Positions 1 to 7,916 of a stretch of 64,000 nt of DNA are shown piece after piece. The notes beneath the pieces were generated by a model, which had not been told where the DNA came from, made no database searches, and saw nothing but the letters and a program-made list of their open reading frames with translations. A program made the translations under genes and the position numbers. Location: assembly GCA_946002055.1 (NCBI GenBank), contig CAMFYL010000005.1, positions 42,651-106,650 of the forward strand, read 5' to 3'. Source of the stretch: an uncultured Roseburia sp. GTDB taxonomy: Bacteria; Bacillota; Clostridia; Lachnospirales; Lachnospiraceae. Each line of letters begins with the position of its first letter. Position 1 is the first letter of the stretch.

Positions 1-239
1 ATACGCTTCTGCAACTTTGTAATGGTATCGTTCATTTCTTCATCCGTTGGCTTGTCCCCAACAGCCTGGTAAGTAATACTTACACCTCCGGCCAAATCCA
101 ATCCCAAACGGATTTTGTAATCGTCACTCTTAGCAACAGTGGCAGTCACAATGTTGAATGCCAAATAGCCAAAGCCAACGATGCAGGCAAGCAAAACTAC
201 AAGCCATGCTATACCCTGTCCCTTTTTTAATCGTTTCAT
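1..239 (-). CDS. secD: Protein translocase subunit SecD, N-terminal part (cut by window edge)
   Basis: This is the first 79 or so codons of SecD, the membrane subunit that works with SecF to help SecYEG release exported proteins outside the membrane. The translation has one N-terminal membrane segment (about residues 10-33, IAWLVVLLACIVGFGYLAF) followed by the family hallmark GLDLAGGVSITYQ, where a conserved D-x-x-G-G sits just after the first membrane helix. The ATG overlaps the stop of the upstream radical SAM gene (ATGA), so the two are likely translated together. SecD beside the SCIFF maturase is a familiar clostridial arrangement. The gene continues beyond position 1. Confidence 0.9.
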   Translation of the reverse strand, partial: MKRLKKGQGIAWLVVLLACIVGFGYLAFNIVTATVAKSDDYKIRLGLDLAGGVSITYQAVGDKPTDEEMNDTITKLQKR

Positions 240-1612
240 TCTTTTTCTCCTTCTTTTGCAGCCAACGCTGCTTTTATCATAATTGCACACTCAACACGCT
301 TTTTTTGAAGTGCACAACCAATATCATAGGCATTGTGAATATCCCCATGGAAATTGTAAGAGTTGGCGGCGCAACCACCACTGCAATAAAATCTTGCAAA
401 ACACTCTCTACATTTATCCTTTGCGTAAACATTGCAACTCTTAAAGGAATCACGAAGATCGGTGTTAACCACACCATCATCTACATTTCCCATTAAGAAA
501 TCAGGATTACCTACAAACTGGTGACACGGATACAAATCACCGGTAGGTGTCACAGCCAAATACTCGGTACCTGAACCACATCCTGACAAGCGCTTTGCCA
601 CACAAGGCCCACCTTCCAAATCAATCATAAAGTGGAAGAAATTGAAATCCTCATCTGTGCCATGGCGACGAACCATCTCCTCTGCCAAATTCTCATATTC
701 TTCGAAGAGTTGTGGCAAATCTTCCTCACGAAGAGCATAATCATCTGTCTCCTGAGCAACCACCGGCTCAACGGAAATCTGTTTGAATCCCAAATCTGCC
801 AGGTGAAGTACATCCTTGGAGAAGTCCAAGTTGTTTCTGGTAAATGTTCCTCTCACATAGTACTTGTCCTGATTACGACTGTCTGCAAACTTCTGGAATT
901 TAGGCACGATTAAATCGTAACTCTCGGCTCCCTTAGGGAATGGACGCATCATGTTGTGAATCTCAGGTCTACCGTCGATACTTAGAACAACATTGCCCAT
1001 CTCCTTGTTGGCAAATTCCATAATATCGTCATCCAAAAGTACTCCATTTGTTGTGAGAGTAAATCGGAAATTCTTGTCATATTTCTCTTCGAGACTTCTT
1101 CCGTAAGCCACCAAATCCTTAACAACCTGGAAGTTCAAAAGCGGTTCTCCGCCAAAGAAATCCACTTCCAAGTTGCGACGCTTGCCTGAGTTGGCAACTA
1201 AGAAATCCAGTGCTTTCTTGCCCACTTCAAAACTCATAAGCTCCCGCTTACCGTGATATTCCCCTTCCTCAGCAAAACAATATTTGCAGGCAAGGTTACA
1301 ATCGTGAGCAATATGTAAACATAACGCCTTAACCACAGTTGGTCTGTTTGCAAAGTCTGTGATGTACGGCTCGTAATTATCTTTTGAGAATAAATCCTCA
1401 CTGGCGATCAAATCCTGAATCTCCTGCCATGCTTCTTCCAAATCCCCGGCCTGGCTCGGATACTTTTCTTCCAATGCTGCAAAAATAGCATTCTTGTCCG
1501 AAGACTCATACATTTCAATCATGTCATAGGTCAAATCATCCACTACGTGAATGGCTCCACTGTTCACATCGATCACAATGTTATAACCGCCCATTTTGTA
1601 TTGATGAACCAA
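236..1612 (-). CDS. scfB: SCIFF peptide maturase, radical SAM/SPASM protein
   Basis: Radical SAM enzyme expected to install Cys sulfur-to-alpha-carbon thioether bridges in the SCIFF peptide encoded just upstream. It has the radical SAM cluster motif CNLACKYC (C-x3-C-x2-C, near residues 105-112) and a Cys-rich C-terminal SPASM region (GPCVAKRLSGCGSG, CRECFARFYCSGGC) that binds auxiliary iron-sulfur clusters. The N-terminal section (YNIVIDVNSGAIHVVDD) looks like the peptide-recognition part of this family. I place the start at a TTG at 1612, six bases after an AGGAGG, giving 458 aa; an in-frame GTG at 1636 lies upstream of that site and is less likely. The stop overlaps secD. Confidence 0.92.
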   Translation of the reverse strand: MVHQYKMGGYNIVIDVNSGAIHVVDDLTYDMIEMYESSDKNAIFAALEEKYPSQAGDLEEAWQEIQDLIASEDLFSKDNYEPYITDFANRPTVVKALCLHIAHDCNLACKYCFAEEGEYHGKRELMSFEVGKKALDFLVANSGKRRNLEVDFFGGEPLLNFQVVKDLVAYGRSLEEKYDKNFRFTLTTNGVLLDDDIMEFANKEMGNVVLSIDGRPEIHNMMRPFPKGAESYDLIVPKFQKFADSRNQDKYYVRGTFTRNNLDFSKDVLHLADLGFKQISVEPVVAQETDDYALREEDLPQLFEEYENLAEEMVRRHGTDEDFNFFHFMIDLEGGPCVAKRLSGCGSGTEYLAVTPTGDLYPCHQFVGNPDFLMGNVDDGVVNTDLRDSFKSCNVYAKDKCRECFARFYCSGGCAANSYNFHGDIHNAYDIGCALQKKRVECAIMIKAALAAKEGEKE

Positions 1613-1703
1613 AATAGACCTCCTTATAAAACGCACAAATGACCGAACGCAAAATGCGTACGGTCGTGTTATGCTTAGTCAATGCTAATTCTTATAAAAT
1701 TAA

Positions 1704-1847
1704 TTACTTGTTGTTCTCGCAACTCTGGTTACCTACGGTACAAGATGTCTTGCAAGCTGACTGGCAAGATGTCTGGCACTCGCCACATCCACCCTTCTTT
1801 ACTGTGTTCTGAAGCTTCTTTGTATTTAATGTCTGTACATGTTTCAT
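1704..1847 (-). CDS. scfA: SCIFF (six cysteines in forty-five residues) ribosomal peptide precursor
   Basis: A 47-residue precursor peptide. It begins MKHVQTLNTKKLQNTVKKGG and then has six cysteines at positions 21, 24, 28, 32, 36 and 43. This spacing and length are diagnostic of the SCIFF family, a ribosomally made, thioether-bridged peptide found across Clostridia. The first 20 residues form the leader; Cys and intervening Thr/Ser residues lie in the core. An AGGAG sits 8 bases before the ATG. The maturase follows about 90 bases downstream on the same strand. The biological role of the mature peptide is not known. Confidence 0.95.
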   Translation of the reverse strand: MKHVQTLNTKKLQNTVKKGGCGECQTSCQSACKTSCTVGNQSCENNK

Positions 1848-1869
1848 AATGATAATCTCCTTATACGTC

Positions 1870-1899
1870 TATGTATTCTATGATATAGAAATATATCAA
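1870..1899 (-). promoter_or_regulatory. Candidate scfA promoter
   Basis: TTGATA (1894-1899) and TACATA (1870-1875) are 18 bases apart, just upstream of the scfA ribosome-binding site. The -10 box is weak. A perfect inverted repeat, TGATATA-4-TATATCA at 1881-1898, fills the spacer and overlaps the -35, as an operator might. Confidence 0.4.
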
Positions 1900-1954
1900 G
1901 CGGATTTATTATAGCACAACAACTTCCAAAGGAAAAGAGGTTTTTCGCCTATTT

Positions 1955-2320
1955 TCAGCTAATCATCCCCCCTAACATCCCTGCTCCCATACACACTGCA
2001 ATGGTGGTGATAGAGGTCATAGGTTCTGGAAGAGACCCCCTACAAATAACAAGTCCAATGGCCAGAAGGATGACAACATAGGCAGTTCCTGCCAAAAGCC
2101 CCCACAAAAACTTTCTGGTTTTCTTCATTTTCCCCACAATATAGCCTCCCAGCATACAGGAAATCACATAAATAACGATGACTCCCACCTTGGCCACCAT
2201 TTCCTCCTTATCCACTTTTGATACCAGAAATGCCAGCGCAATCAGCAAGAGGCCTGTCACAATATACATAACCAGAACAGTCTTTATGAGCTGTCCGCCT
2301 TTTTGCTTTTTTCTTTCCAT
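1955..2320 (-). CDS. TIGR04086 family membrane protein
   Basis: A 121-residue integral membrane protein with a basic N-terminus (MERKKQKGGQLIK) and four predicted membrane segments: TVLVMYIVTGLLLIALAFLV, VGVIVIYVISCMLGGYIVG, FLWGLLAGTAYVVILLAIGL and SITTIAVCMGAGMLGGMI. Glycines in the second and fourth segments match the TIGR04086 family, which in Clostridia is often found beside the SCIFF genes and yajC/secDF. The function is unknown. It lies about 107 bases upstream of scfA on the same strand, so a shared transcript is possible, although scfA seems to have its own promoter. Confidence 0.75.
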   Translation of the reverse strand: MERKKQKGGQLIKTVLVMYIVTGLLLIALAFLVSKVDKEEMVAKVGVIVIYVISCMLGGYIVGKMKKTRKFLWGLLAGTAYVVILLAIGLVICRGSLPEPMTSITTIAVCMGAGMLGGMIS

Positions 2321-2374
2321 TCTTTTTACCTAACAAAGCTCTTGCCATATTCTATGCAAACCTATGGGATTTTA

Positions 2375-2403
2375 TTGCATTTTCTTTTGAGAAATGGTAC
2401 AAT
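2375..2403 (+). promoter_or_regulatory. Sigma-A-type promoter for the 2435 gene
   Basis: TTGCAT (2375-2380), 17-base spacer, TACAAT (2398-2403), followed by AGGAGG and the ATG at 2435. Confidence 0.6.
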
Positions 2404-2434
2404 GACAAACGATATTTTTAGGAGGATTTAGCTC

Positions 2435-2908
2435 ATGAGTACAGGATTAATTATATTATTAGTTGTAACAGCCATTGTGGTTGCCATCACCATTGCCCTT
2501 TACTTCTTAGGAAAGAAGGCAGAGGCCAAGAAGGCCGAGCAAGACGAACAGGTTGAGGCAACTGCCCAGAATGTTTCCATGTTGATTATTGACAAGAAGC
2601 GTATGAAGATGAAGGACTCCGGACTTCCGGAAGCTGTGATTGCACAGACACCTTTCTACGCTCGTATGTCTAAGGTGCCTATCGTTAAGGCTAAGGTTGG
2701 TCCTAAGGTTATGTCGCTTATTTGTGACGCCACCATCTTTGATGAAATTCCTGTAAAGAAGGAAGTCAAGGCCAGAGTCAGCGGACTCTACATTACCAGC
2801 GTTCGCGGATTGCACGGCAAGAACGAAGATCCTAACACAGGTAAGAAGAAAAAGGGCTTGCGCGCCTGGGCTTTGAGAAAGCAGAAAGAATTGAACGCAG
2901 GCAAATAG
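2435..2908 (+). CDS. Unrecognised basic protein with an N-terminal membrane anchor
   Basis: A 157-residue protein that I do not recognise. Residues 4-26 form one strong membrane segment (GLIILLVVTAIVVAITIALYF), followed by a Lys/Glu-rich linker and then a basic domain of about 100 residues (pI clearly high; the tail is KKKKGLRAWALRKQKELNAGK-like). The N-in single-anchor layout with a lysine-rich cytoplasmic domain resembles small translocase-associated proteins such as YajC in outline only; I see no motif that proves this. It has its own promoter, a good AGGAGG site and a terminator, and runs opposite to its neighbours. Confidence 0.7.
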   Translation: MSTGLIILLVVTAIVVAITIALYFLGKKAEAKKAEQDEQVEATAQNVSMLIIDKKRMKMKDSGLPEAVIAQTPFYARMSKVPIVKAKVGPKVMSLICDATIFDEIPVKKEVKARVSGLYITSVRGLHGKNEDPNTGKKKKGLRAWALRKQKELNAGK

Positions 2909-2950
2909 TTGGTTAGATAACTCAGAATATTATGTATGGTACAACCAGAG

Positions 2951-2990
2951 AAAAACAAAACGCAGGCCTTTTTGCCTGCGTTTTGTTTTT
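2951..2990. terminator. Bidirectional intrinsic terminator
   Basis: The stem CGCAGGC / GCCTGCG is flanked by A-rich and T-rich tracts extending the symmetry (AAAAACAAAA ... TTTTGTTTTT), so it can stop the plus-strand gene ending at 2908 and the minus-strand gene ending at 3024. Confidence 0.85.
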
Positions 2991-3023
2991 GGTTCCAATC
3001 TGTTTTTTCCGCCACGAGGCTTC

Positions 3024-3992
3024 TTATTGCACCTTGGTTACGCTCTTTTTATTCACTACATTTTTTGTAATAAACAATGCGGAAAGCACCTCCGCCGCAC
3101 AGGATACTGCCATTGCTTTGACTCCCCAATCCAAACTGAAAATCATGAAAATATCATTTTTATAGTTTAGGGTGAGAAACATCTGTAAGATGACCAATAC
3201 CGCTGTCACTGTCCAGACCACACCCACTATAAAATAGTAATACGGGGTTCCGTCCAGAACATAATTCACAAAATACTGCGCCCCCTGGCGGACCGTTGCA
3301 TTTTTACGAATCAGGTGTAAAACCACCATGACTATGAATTCTATAAACACAAGCTGAACCAGATACATAAAATGCAAAATCAATGAGAGCCAGCCAAAGT
3401 GTCCATTCGTCATACCAAAAATTCCCGCCAGAAGAATAAAAAACAGGGATAGGAATCCGAATCTTATCTTCACGTTATCCAGGTTATTCGATGGATGCTC
3501 CTCCTTGATGATTAAGGTTTTCCACGGTTTTAAGTCCTTCGGCATTTTAAGAATCTCGCTTCTTCTCATAAAAATCATTACCGTGGTAATCAGATGGAAG
3601 ACAATTGACGCAATCAAAAGAATGCTTCCATAGAGTACCCGATGCTCTTCTCCAAACAAAACAAAGGGTGTCATCGCTCTTGCTTTTCCTGTAATCACAC
3701 CGGATGCAAATACCCATACCACCAAGCTTACTGCCGTCATGAGTCCAAAAAATAATACGGATAAGGCACACCAAAGATTCAAAACACCTTTTCCTGACTT
3801 TTTGAATAAATCATAATATTTTGACTCCGACTCCTTTAAATAGCTTGCCGCAAACTTTGCCGCTTTTTGGATATTATCATCTAAAAACCAGTAGATGGCA
3901 AACTCCGCAATAAAGAGAATCCCGAACAGTCCTACATAGGGATTCAAAATTGTGCATAAGAATGAAAGTGCCAGAAAAATAATCCAATACAT
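3024..3992 (-). CDS. Polytopic membrane protein of unknown function
   Basis: A 322-residue protein with about eight hydrophobic segments, among them IIFLALSFLCTILNPYVGLFGILFI at the N-terminus, LWCALSVLFFGLMTAVSLVVWV, GSILLIASIVFHLITTVMIFM, FLSLFFILLAGIFGM and YFIVGVVWTVTAVLVILQMF. The loops carry no motif I can assign to a transporter or enzyme family. The start is an ATG after GGAGGAAGAAG. It stands alone between a terminator and a 115-base gap before the DUF1934 gene. Confidence 0.65.
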   Translation of the reverse strand: MYWIIFLALSFLCTILNPYVGLFGILFIAEFAIYWFLDDNIQKAAKFAASYLKESESKYYDLFKKSGKGVLNLWCALSVLFFGLMTAVSLVVWVFASGVITGKARAMTPFVLFGEEHRVLYGSILLIASIVFHLITTVMIFMRRSEILKMPKDLKPWKTLIIKEEHPSNNLDNVKIRFGFLSLFFILLAGIFGMTNGHFGWLSLILHFMYLVQLVFIEFIVMVVLHLIRKNATVRQGAQYFVNYVLDGTPYYYFIVGVVWTVTAVLVILQMFLTLNYKNDIFMIFSLDWGVKAMAVSCAAEVLSALFITKNVVNKKSVTKVQ

Positions 3993-4107
3993 CTTCTTCC
4001 TCCTCTGTGATTTGTTAATGCTATTATACTATATTATTAGAAAAAATTATGATAACTTTTGCAATGTTACTTGATTTTATCTTTACAATTAGAACGTTTC
4101 CACCGGC

Positions 4108-4533
4108 TCAAGGACAGACTTTCACGCAAATCCCCAACTGATTTTCTGCCACAAAGTCATCTCCACTGTACAAATCATACTGCAAAACCACCCGTATATG
4201 CTTAGGTTCTTGTTGTATCACATCTAAGGTATAACTGTGGGTATGTACCCCAAACTCCATCGTTCCCACTGGAAGCATCAACTTGGTTTCGGTTCGCTTC
4301 CCCGGAACAAAGTCCATGGTTCGTTGCATTGCCCCAGTCATCTGCATAAAACATCCATCAGGTCTCAGTTCCAATTTCACAAGGGATTTCTGCCCCTGGA
4401 CCGCCTCTATATACTGCAACACTGCCACATCATCCTTTATGTGACACCGACCCTGATAGTTAGCCACACTCACATCCCTTTGTTCATCCACCACCTGGGT
4501 GGTTGTCATTTCTATGGTAACTGCATTACTCAT
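4108..4533 (-). CDS. DUF1934 (YwiB-like) beta-barrel protein
   Basis: A 141-residue soluble protein made almost wholly of predicted beta strands. It matches the DUF1934/YwiB pattern: an opening strand (NAVTIEMTTTQVVDE), a central strand pair (AVLQYIEAVQGQKSLVKLELRPDG), then CFMQMTGAMQRTMDFVPG and GTMEFGVHTHSYTLDV. Members form calycin-like barrels of unknown function. It starts 29 bases after the spoIIR stop, so the two probably share a transcript. The family call rests on pattern recognition. Confidence 0.7.
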   Translation of the reverse strand: MSNAVTIEMTTTQVVDEQRDVSVANYQGRCHIKDDVAVLQYIEAVQGQKSLVKLELRPDGCFMQMTGAMQRTMDFVPGKRTETKLMLPVGTMEFGVHTHSYTLDVIQQEPKHIRVVLQYDLYSGDDFVAENQLGICVKVCP

Positions 4534-4562
4534 TGCAAAGCCTCTCTTTCGTGATTGTTCTC

Positions 4563-5180
4563 TTAGTATAACTTATCTTCCGGCTTTGTGAAATATTTAA
4601 AATGAATTTCCTTATCCGGGCTCTCTATCAACTTCTTATACTCATACACGGTAAAGACCTGATACATCTGCTTTTTCTCTTTGCCTTCCACCACCTCATA
4701 AGTGTTTCCCGCAAAGCACATATTGGGATACATAACGCACCACCAATTTTTGCCCTTGGCCTCGCCAATCTTTACCTGCAACGAAGTGTACTTCCCCGCC
4801 GGCATATGATACTGTCCATACACCTTTACCGGAAACTCCACCTGCTCAATCTTTGCCGTCACGGGATAGTCCTTCCCCTGCCTTGCCACCTCTGCTTCTG
4901 CCACCTGCTCAATTTCCGGTAAATGTTCTTTCATCACCTGCAGGGTTTCTTCTTTACTTTCCACCCCATCAAGCAGTTTTCCTACATAAGCCCCTACCTG
5001 GTTTCTCACAGAAAGCTTCAACTCCTGATCCGCCTCACTATCACTATTGGCCAGCACATGAAATCTTACCACCTCTCTGGCATAACTTTCCTGCAAATGA
5101 CACTTCTGGCTCCACAGCGCACCTAAAACCACAGCCGCCAAAGCTCCTACTGTCATCCAATATCTTCTATTATGTATCAT
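4563..5180 (-). CDS. spoIIR: Stage II sporulation protein R
   Basis: SpoIIR is the forespore-made secreted signal that triggers SpoIIGA to process pro-sigma-E in the mother cell. The 205-residue protein has one N-terminal hydrophobic segment (VGALAAVVLGALWS) that exports or anchors it. The family core follows: RFHVLANSDSEADQELKLSV near residue 40, then FPVKVYGQYHMPAGKYTSLQ and KGKNWWCVMYPNMCF. The ATG follows GGAGG. Its presence indicates a spore former. The 562-bp palindrome lies immediately upstream, so its sigma-F promoter would have to be inside or beyond that element; I could not assign one. Confidence 0.93.
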   Translation of the reverse strand: MIHNRRYWMTVGALAAVVLGALWSQKCHLQESYAREVVRFHVLANSDSEADQELKLSVRNQVGAYVGKLLDGVESKEETLQVMKEHLPEIEQVAEAEVARQGKDYPVTAKIEQVEFPVKVYGQYHMPAGKYTSLQVKIGEAKGKNWWCVMYPNMCFAGNTYEVVEGKEKKQMYQVFTVYEYKKLIESPDKEIHFKYFTKPEDKLY

Positions 5181-5212
5181 GTCTCATCCTCCACACATTT
5201 TCACAATCCTTC

Positions 5213-5774
5213 AGGCAGCCCACCTAACACCACGGAAGCTGACCCACCGCTCTCCCACAGCCTAGGAGGGCGCCGGGGGGGTTGCAGGGGACGGCTGGAA
5301 TTTGAACAGAATGGCTGGCAGTGGTTGCAGGGCATTTTATTTGATGGCGACTGTCTTATTACGGCTTCGACTGTGGGCAGCAGGTTGTCCGCCTATCATG
5401 GATGTTCAAGGATTTTCCTTCTAGTCTGCCTAAGGGCGTGCTTTTTTCGAAGGCGATTACACGCCGCTTGTCGAAACTCGCTTGACCATCAACTTTCATC
5501 AGTTACTCGCTATGCTCAAACAGCGACCTGCGCGGCGTGACCTTTCGAAAAAGCCACGCCCTAAGGCAGACACGAATTCAATCATTCGCATCCACGACAG
5601 GCGAACAACCTGCGCCCACTGTCGAACCTTAAGAAGACAGTTGTAATAGATAAAATAAAATGTCCTGCTTACCACCTGCCCCATTCTGTGAACTGACAGC
5701 CGTCCCCTGCAACCCCCGGTGCCCCTAAGGCTGTGGCAAGACGCCAAAACAGCGTGGTGTTAAGTGGGCTGCCT
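5213..5774. repeat. 562-bp imperfect palindromic element (long foldback)
   Basis: The region between spoIIR and the ger operon is one large imperfect inverted repeat centred near 5494. The outer ends are AGGCAGCCCAC (5213-5223) and GTGGGCTGCCT (5764-5774). Matched blocks follow inward on both arms: TAACACCACG, CACAGCCT, GGTTGCAGGGGACGGCTG, ACAGAATGG, GCATTTTATTT/GACATTTTATTTT, ACTGTCTT, TTCGAC-GTGGGC, CAGGTTGT-CGCCT, TCTGCCT-AGGGCGTG. The inner stem is CACGCCGC (5460-5467) and GCGGCGTG (5532-5539), leaving a 64-base loop. No credible gene lies inside: short open frames on the two arms encode mirror copies of the same GGCRGRL peptide. Confidence 0.85.
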
Positions 5775-5807
5775 TCATAACTATCAGTATGGGGCGGATG
5801 AGACATC

Positions 5808-7916
5808 TTATTCAACAAAATCAAAATTCGTGGTAATGGTTAACTGCAAATCGTCGCAATAAGCAGGATAGTCATCCTTGTATTGCTCCCAAAGGTCCCT
5901 GTCGTGACACTTTAGGTGATAGTAGCTGTTGGTCAGATCGATGTTGTGCTCAGACCATAAGTTTTGAATATTGCCTTGAAAAAAGCTGCCGGCCCGACGC
6001 CTGCAGAAGGCTTCATCTGTGGCATCCTTATCTGTGACAAAACCACCTTCTGCAACCGTGCTCTCTGAGGATAGAATGTCCCCGCTAATATTAAGGTTAC
6101 ACAGAATATATGCATTGGAGCGACTGTACTCGTAGGAGACTTTCACATTTTCCAGATGGATGCGGCCTTCATCCACCACAATGTCAAGGGCGTTTGCCTC
6201 CCCGTCACAAAGGTTGGCAATCAAGCCATCTTCCTCAGAAATTTTACTGATGCGATAATCTGAGCCAAGACGCTGACTCTGTATAAGGAAATAACCATTC
6301 ACCACGGGCATTTGATCCTTCACACCAAGTCTTGGCAAAATGGTATTGCCATTTGGATTGTACCAATCACAGATAAGGTTTTTAAAAGCAGTCCCGCCGG
6401 ATTTTTTGTAATTCGGATTGCCTTCCATCAGTTCTTCCAGATAACTGCCAAGGTCTTCATCCATAGATTCCTGCAGCTTTTCGATAGCTTTGATGTCCTT
6501 TGTCACAAAGACAAGCATATTTCCGGGAAGTTCTATGCCGCCATTTCCTTTTTCCACCAATTCTTGCATTAAGGCAGGTTGCTCCAAAAAGCTTTCTTCC
6601 AAGAGCAAAACCTTCAGGTGATTCAGATCAATCACCTTGCCGCTTTTCATGTCCATTTCGTAAAGTGCTGCTGATACGGAGGGTGATTCCACAGACAGCT
6701 GGTTGCTGCCTTTGCCTGCTTTTTCCTTATCAGAAACCCGGGACAAGTCCATATACTGATAACGCAGCTCACACCCGGCATCGTTTCCTGACAGGGAAAG
6801 TACCATGGGAAAGCTGCGATTTTCCAGCTCTTTTACAGAGCAGCCTGTGGTGGTAAGTGCAAGGACAAGGGTCAACACAAGCGCCACGGACCTTTGAGGC
6901 TTTTTCCCTAAGGGTAAAAGAAATGGAATGCAAAGGGCAACAGGAGAAATCCACAGCAGCCACTTGCCTAGCACCCCGCCCCCTGCACTGTTTTGGTATT
7001 CCATCCAGGCTGCAGCATACAGCACCACCACTGCCACCAAGGACATCCATTTACTCCTTTTGATTTCCTTTAGGCAAAGGGTTCCATAGGAAAAGCCACT
7101 TCCGATAAATGCCATCAACGCCACAAAGCACACACCTGCAATCAGTGCCTCCTGTCGCCGGAGAAATCCTCCCGGAACCACAATGTTACTGGTGTAAATC
7201 ATAACAGGGGTTCTGGCCCCCATCAGGGCATCGGTTCCAAAGGAGCCCAGAAGCAATTCATATATGGCACCGAGAAACAGGATTCCCAGAAGCAGTGCTT
7301 GCATGGCTCCCCTTCGCAGCCTGGCCGGGGTAACTCCCTCTTCCATATACTCCGGGAGAAAAAATGCAATCTGCCCCACGGAACACACCAAAAAGGCCAG
7401 ATAACATCCCCGCCAGAACCTCATACCGCTAAAGCTGATTGGCCATAAATTCTGGGGCTCCGTTCCCGGCAATCCCAACACAAACAGGAATACCAGCAGA
7501 GCAATCAGCGGCCAAAACAATACCTCATATACTCTTGCCCTTCCCTCCAGGCCTCCATTTTTCCCATAGATCACCAGCAAGAGAATGAGCAGGATGATAA
7601 GTCCAAAGGATTTATCCGGCAAAAGAAACCGTTTGATCAGATCTCCCAGCAGAAACAGGCCATATCCACTGGCCAGCAAAAGATATATCCCATATGCGCC
7701 AAAGAGCCATCTGCTCCCCCTCTTTCCATTTCTCATAGCAAAGGTCAGGGCAATAAGATACCCTGCAAACAAGGCGCCACCGATCAATAAGGCAAGTACT
7801 CCTGCCGTGCCGGCTGAGGCAGCCAACAGATCTGGAAAGGCCACCAGACCCAAACCCAGCACATCAAAAAACAAAAGACGCTTCATTTGACGCAAAGATA
7901 TTTTTCCATTATTCAT
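5808..7916 (-). CDS. Fused spore germination protein GerAB-GerAC
   Basis: A 702-residue fusion of two germinant-receptor subunits normally made separately. Residues 1 to about 345 are a GerAB-type permease of about ten membrane segments (LLFFDVLGLGLVAFPDLLA, FGLIILLILLLVIYG, CYLAFLVCSVGQIAFFLPEYM and others). Residues 344-358 form a last hydrophobic stretch ending in a lipobox-like LTTTGC (Cys359), and the rest is a GerAC-type extracellular domain (CSVKELENRSFPMVLSLSG onward). The reading frame is continuous with no sign of a frameshift. It overlaps the gerAA stop by 8 bases. If signal peptidase II cuts at Cys359, separate B and C subunits would result; this is inference. Confidence 0.88.
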   Translation of the reverse strand: MNNGKISLRQMKRLLFFDVLGLGLVAFPDLLAASAGTAGVLALLIGGALFAGYLIALTFAMRNGKRGSRWLFGAYGIYLLLASGYGLFLLGDLIKRFLLPDKSFGLIILLILLLVIYGKNGGLEGRARVYEVLFWPLIALLVFLFVLGLPGTEPQNLWPISFSGMRFWRGCYLAFLVCSVGQIAFFLPEYMEEGVTPARLRRGAMQALLLGILFLGAIYELLLGSFGTDALMGARTPVMIYTSNIVVPGGFLRRQEALIAGVCFVALMAFIGSGFSYGTLCLKEIKRSKWMSLVAVVVLYAAAWMEYQNSAGGGVLGKWLLWISPVALCIPFLLPLGKKPQRSVALVLTLVLALTTTGCSVKELENRSFPMVLSLSGNDAGCELRYQYMDLSRVSDKEKAGKGSNQLSVESPSVSAALYEMDMKSGKVIDLNHLKVLLLEESFLEQPALMQELVEKGNGGIELPGNMLVFVTKDIKAIEKLQESMDEDLGSYLEELMEGNPNYKKSGGTAFKNLICDWYNPNGNTILPRLGVKDQMPVVNGYFLIQSQRLGSDYRISKISEEDGLIANLCDGEANALDIVVDEGRIHLENVKVSYEYSRSNAYILCNLNISGDILSSESTVAEGGFVTDKDATDEAFCRRRAGSFFQGNIQNLWSEHNIDLTNSYYHLKCHDRDLWEQYKDDYPAYCDDLQLTITTNFDFVE

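Noticed and set aside
5172..5747. Open frames on both strands between spoIIR and the ger operon
   Set aside because: They are mirror products of the two palindrome arms (both give GGCRGRL), lack good start sites and look like no protein.
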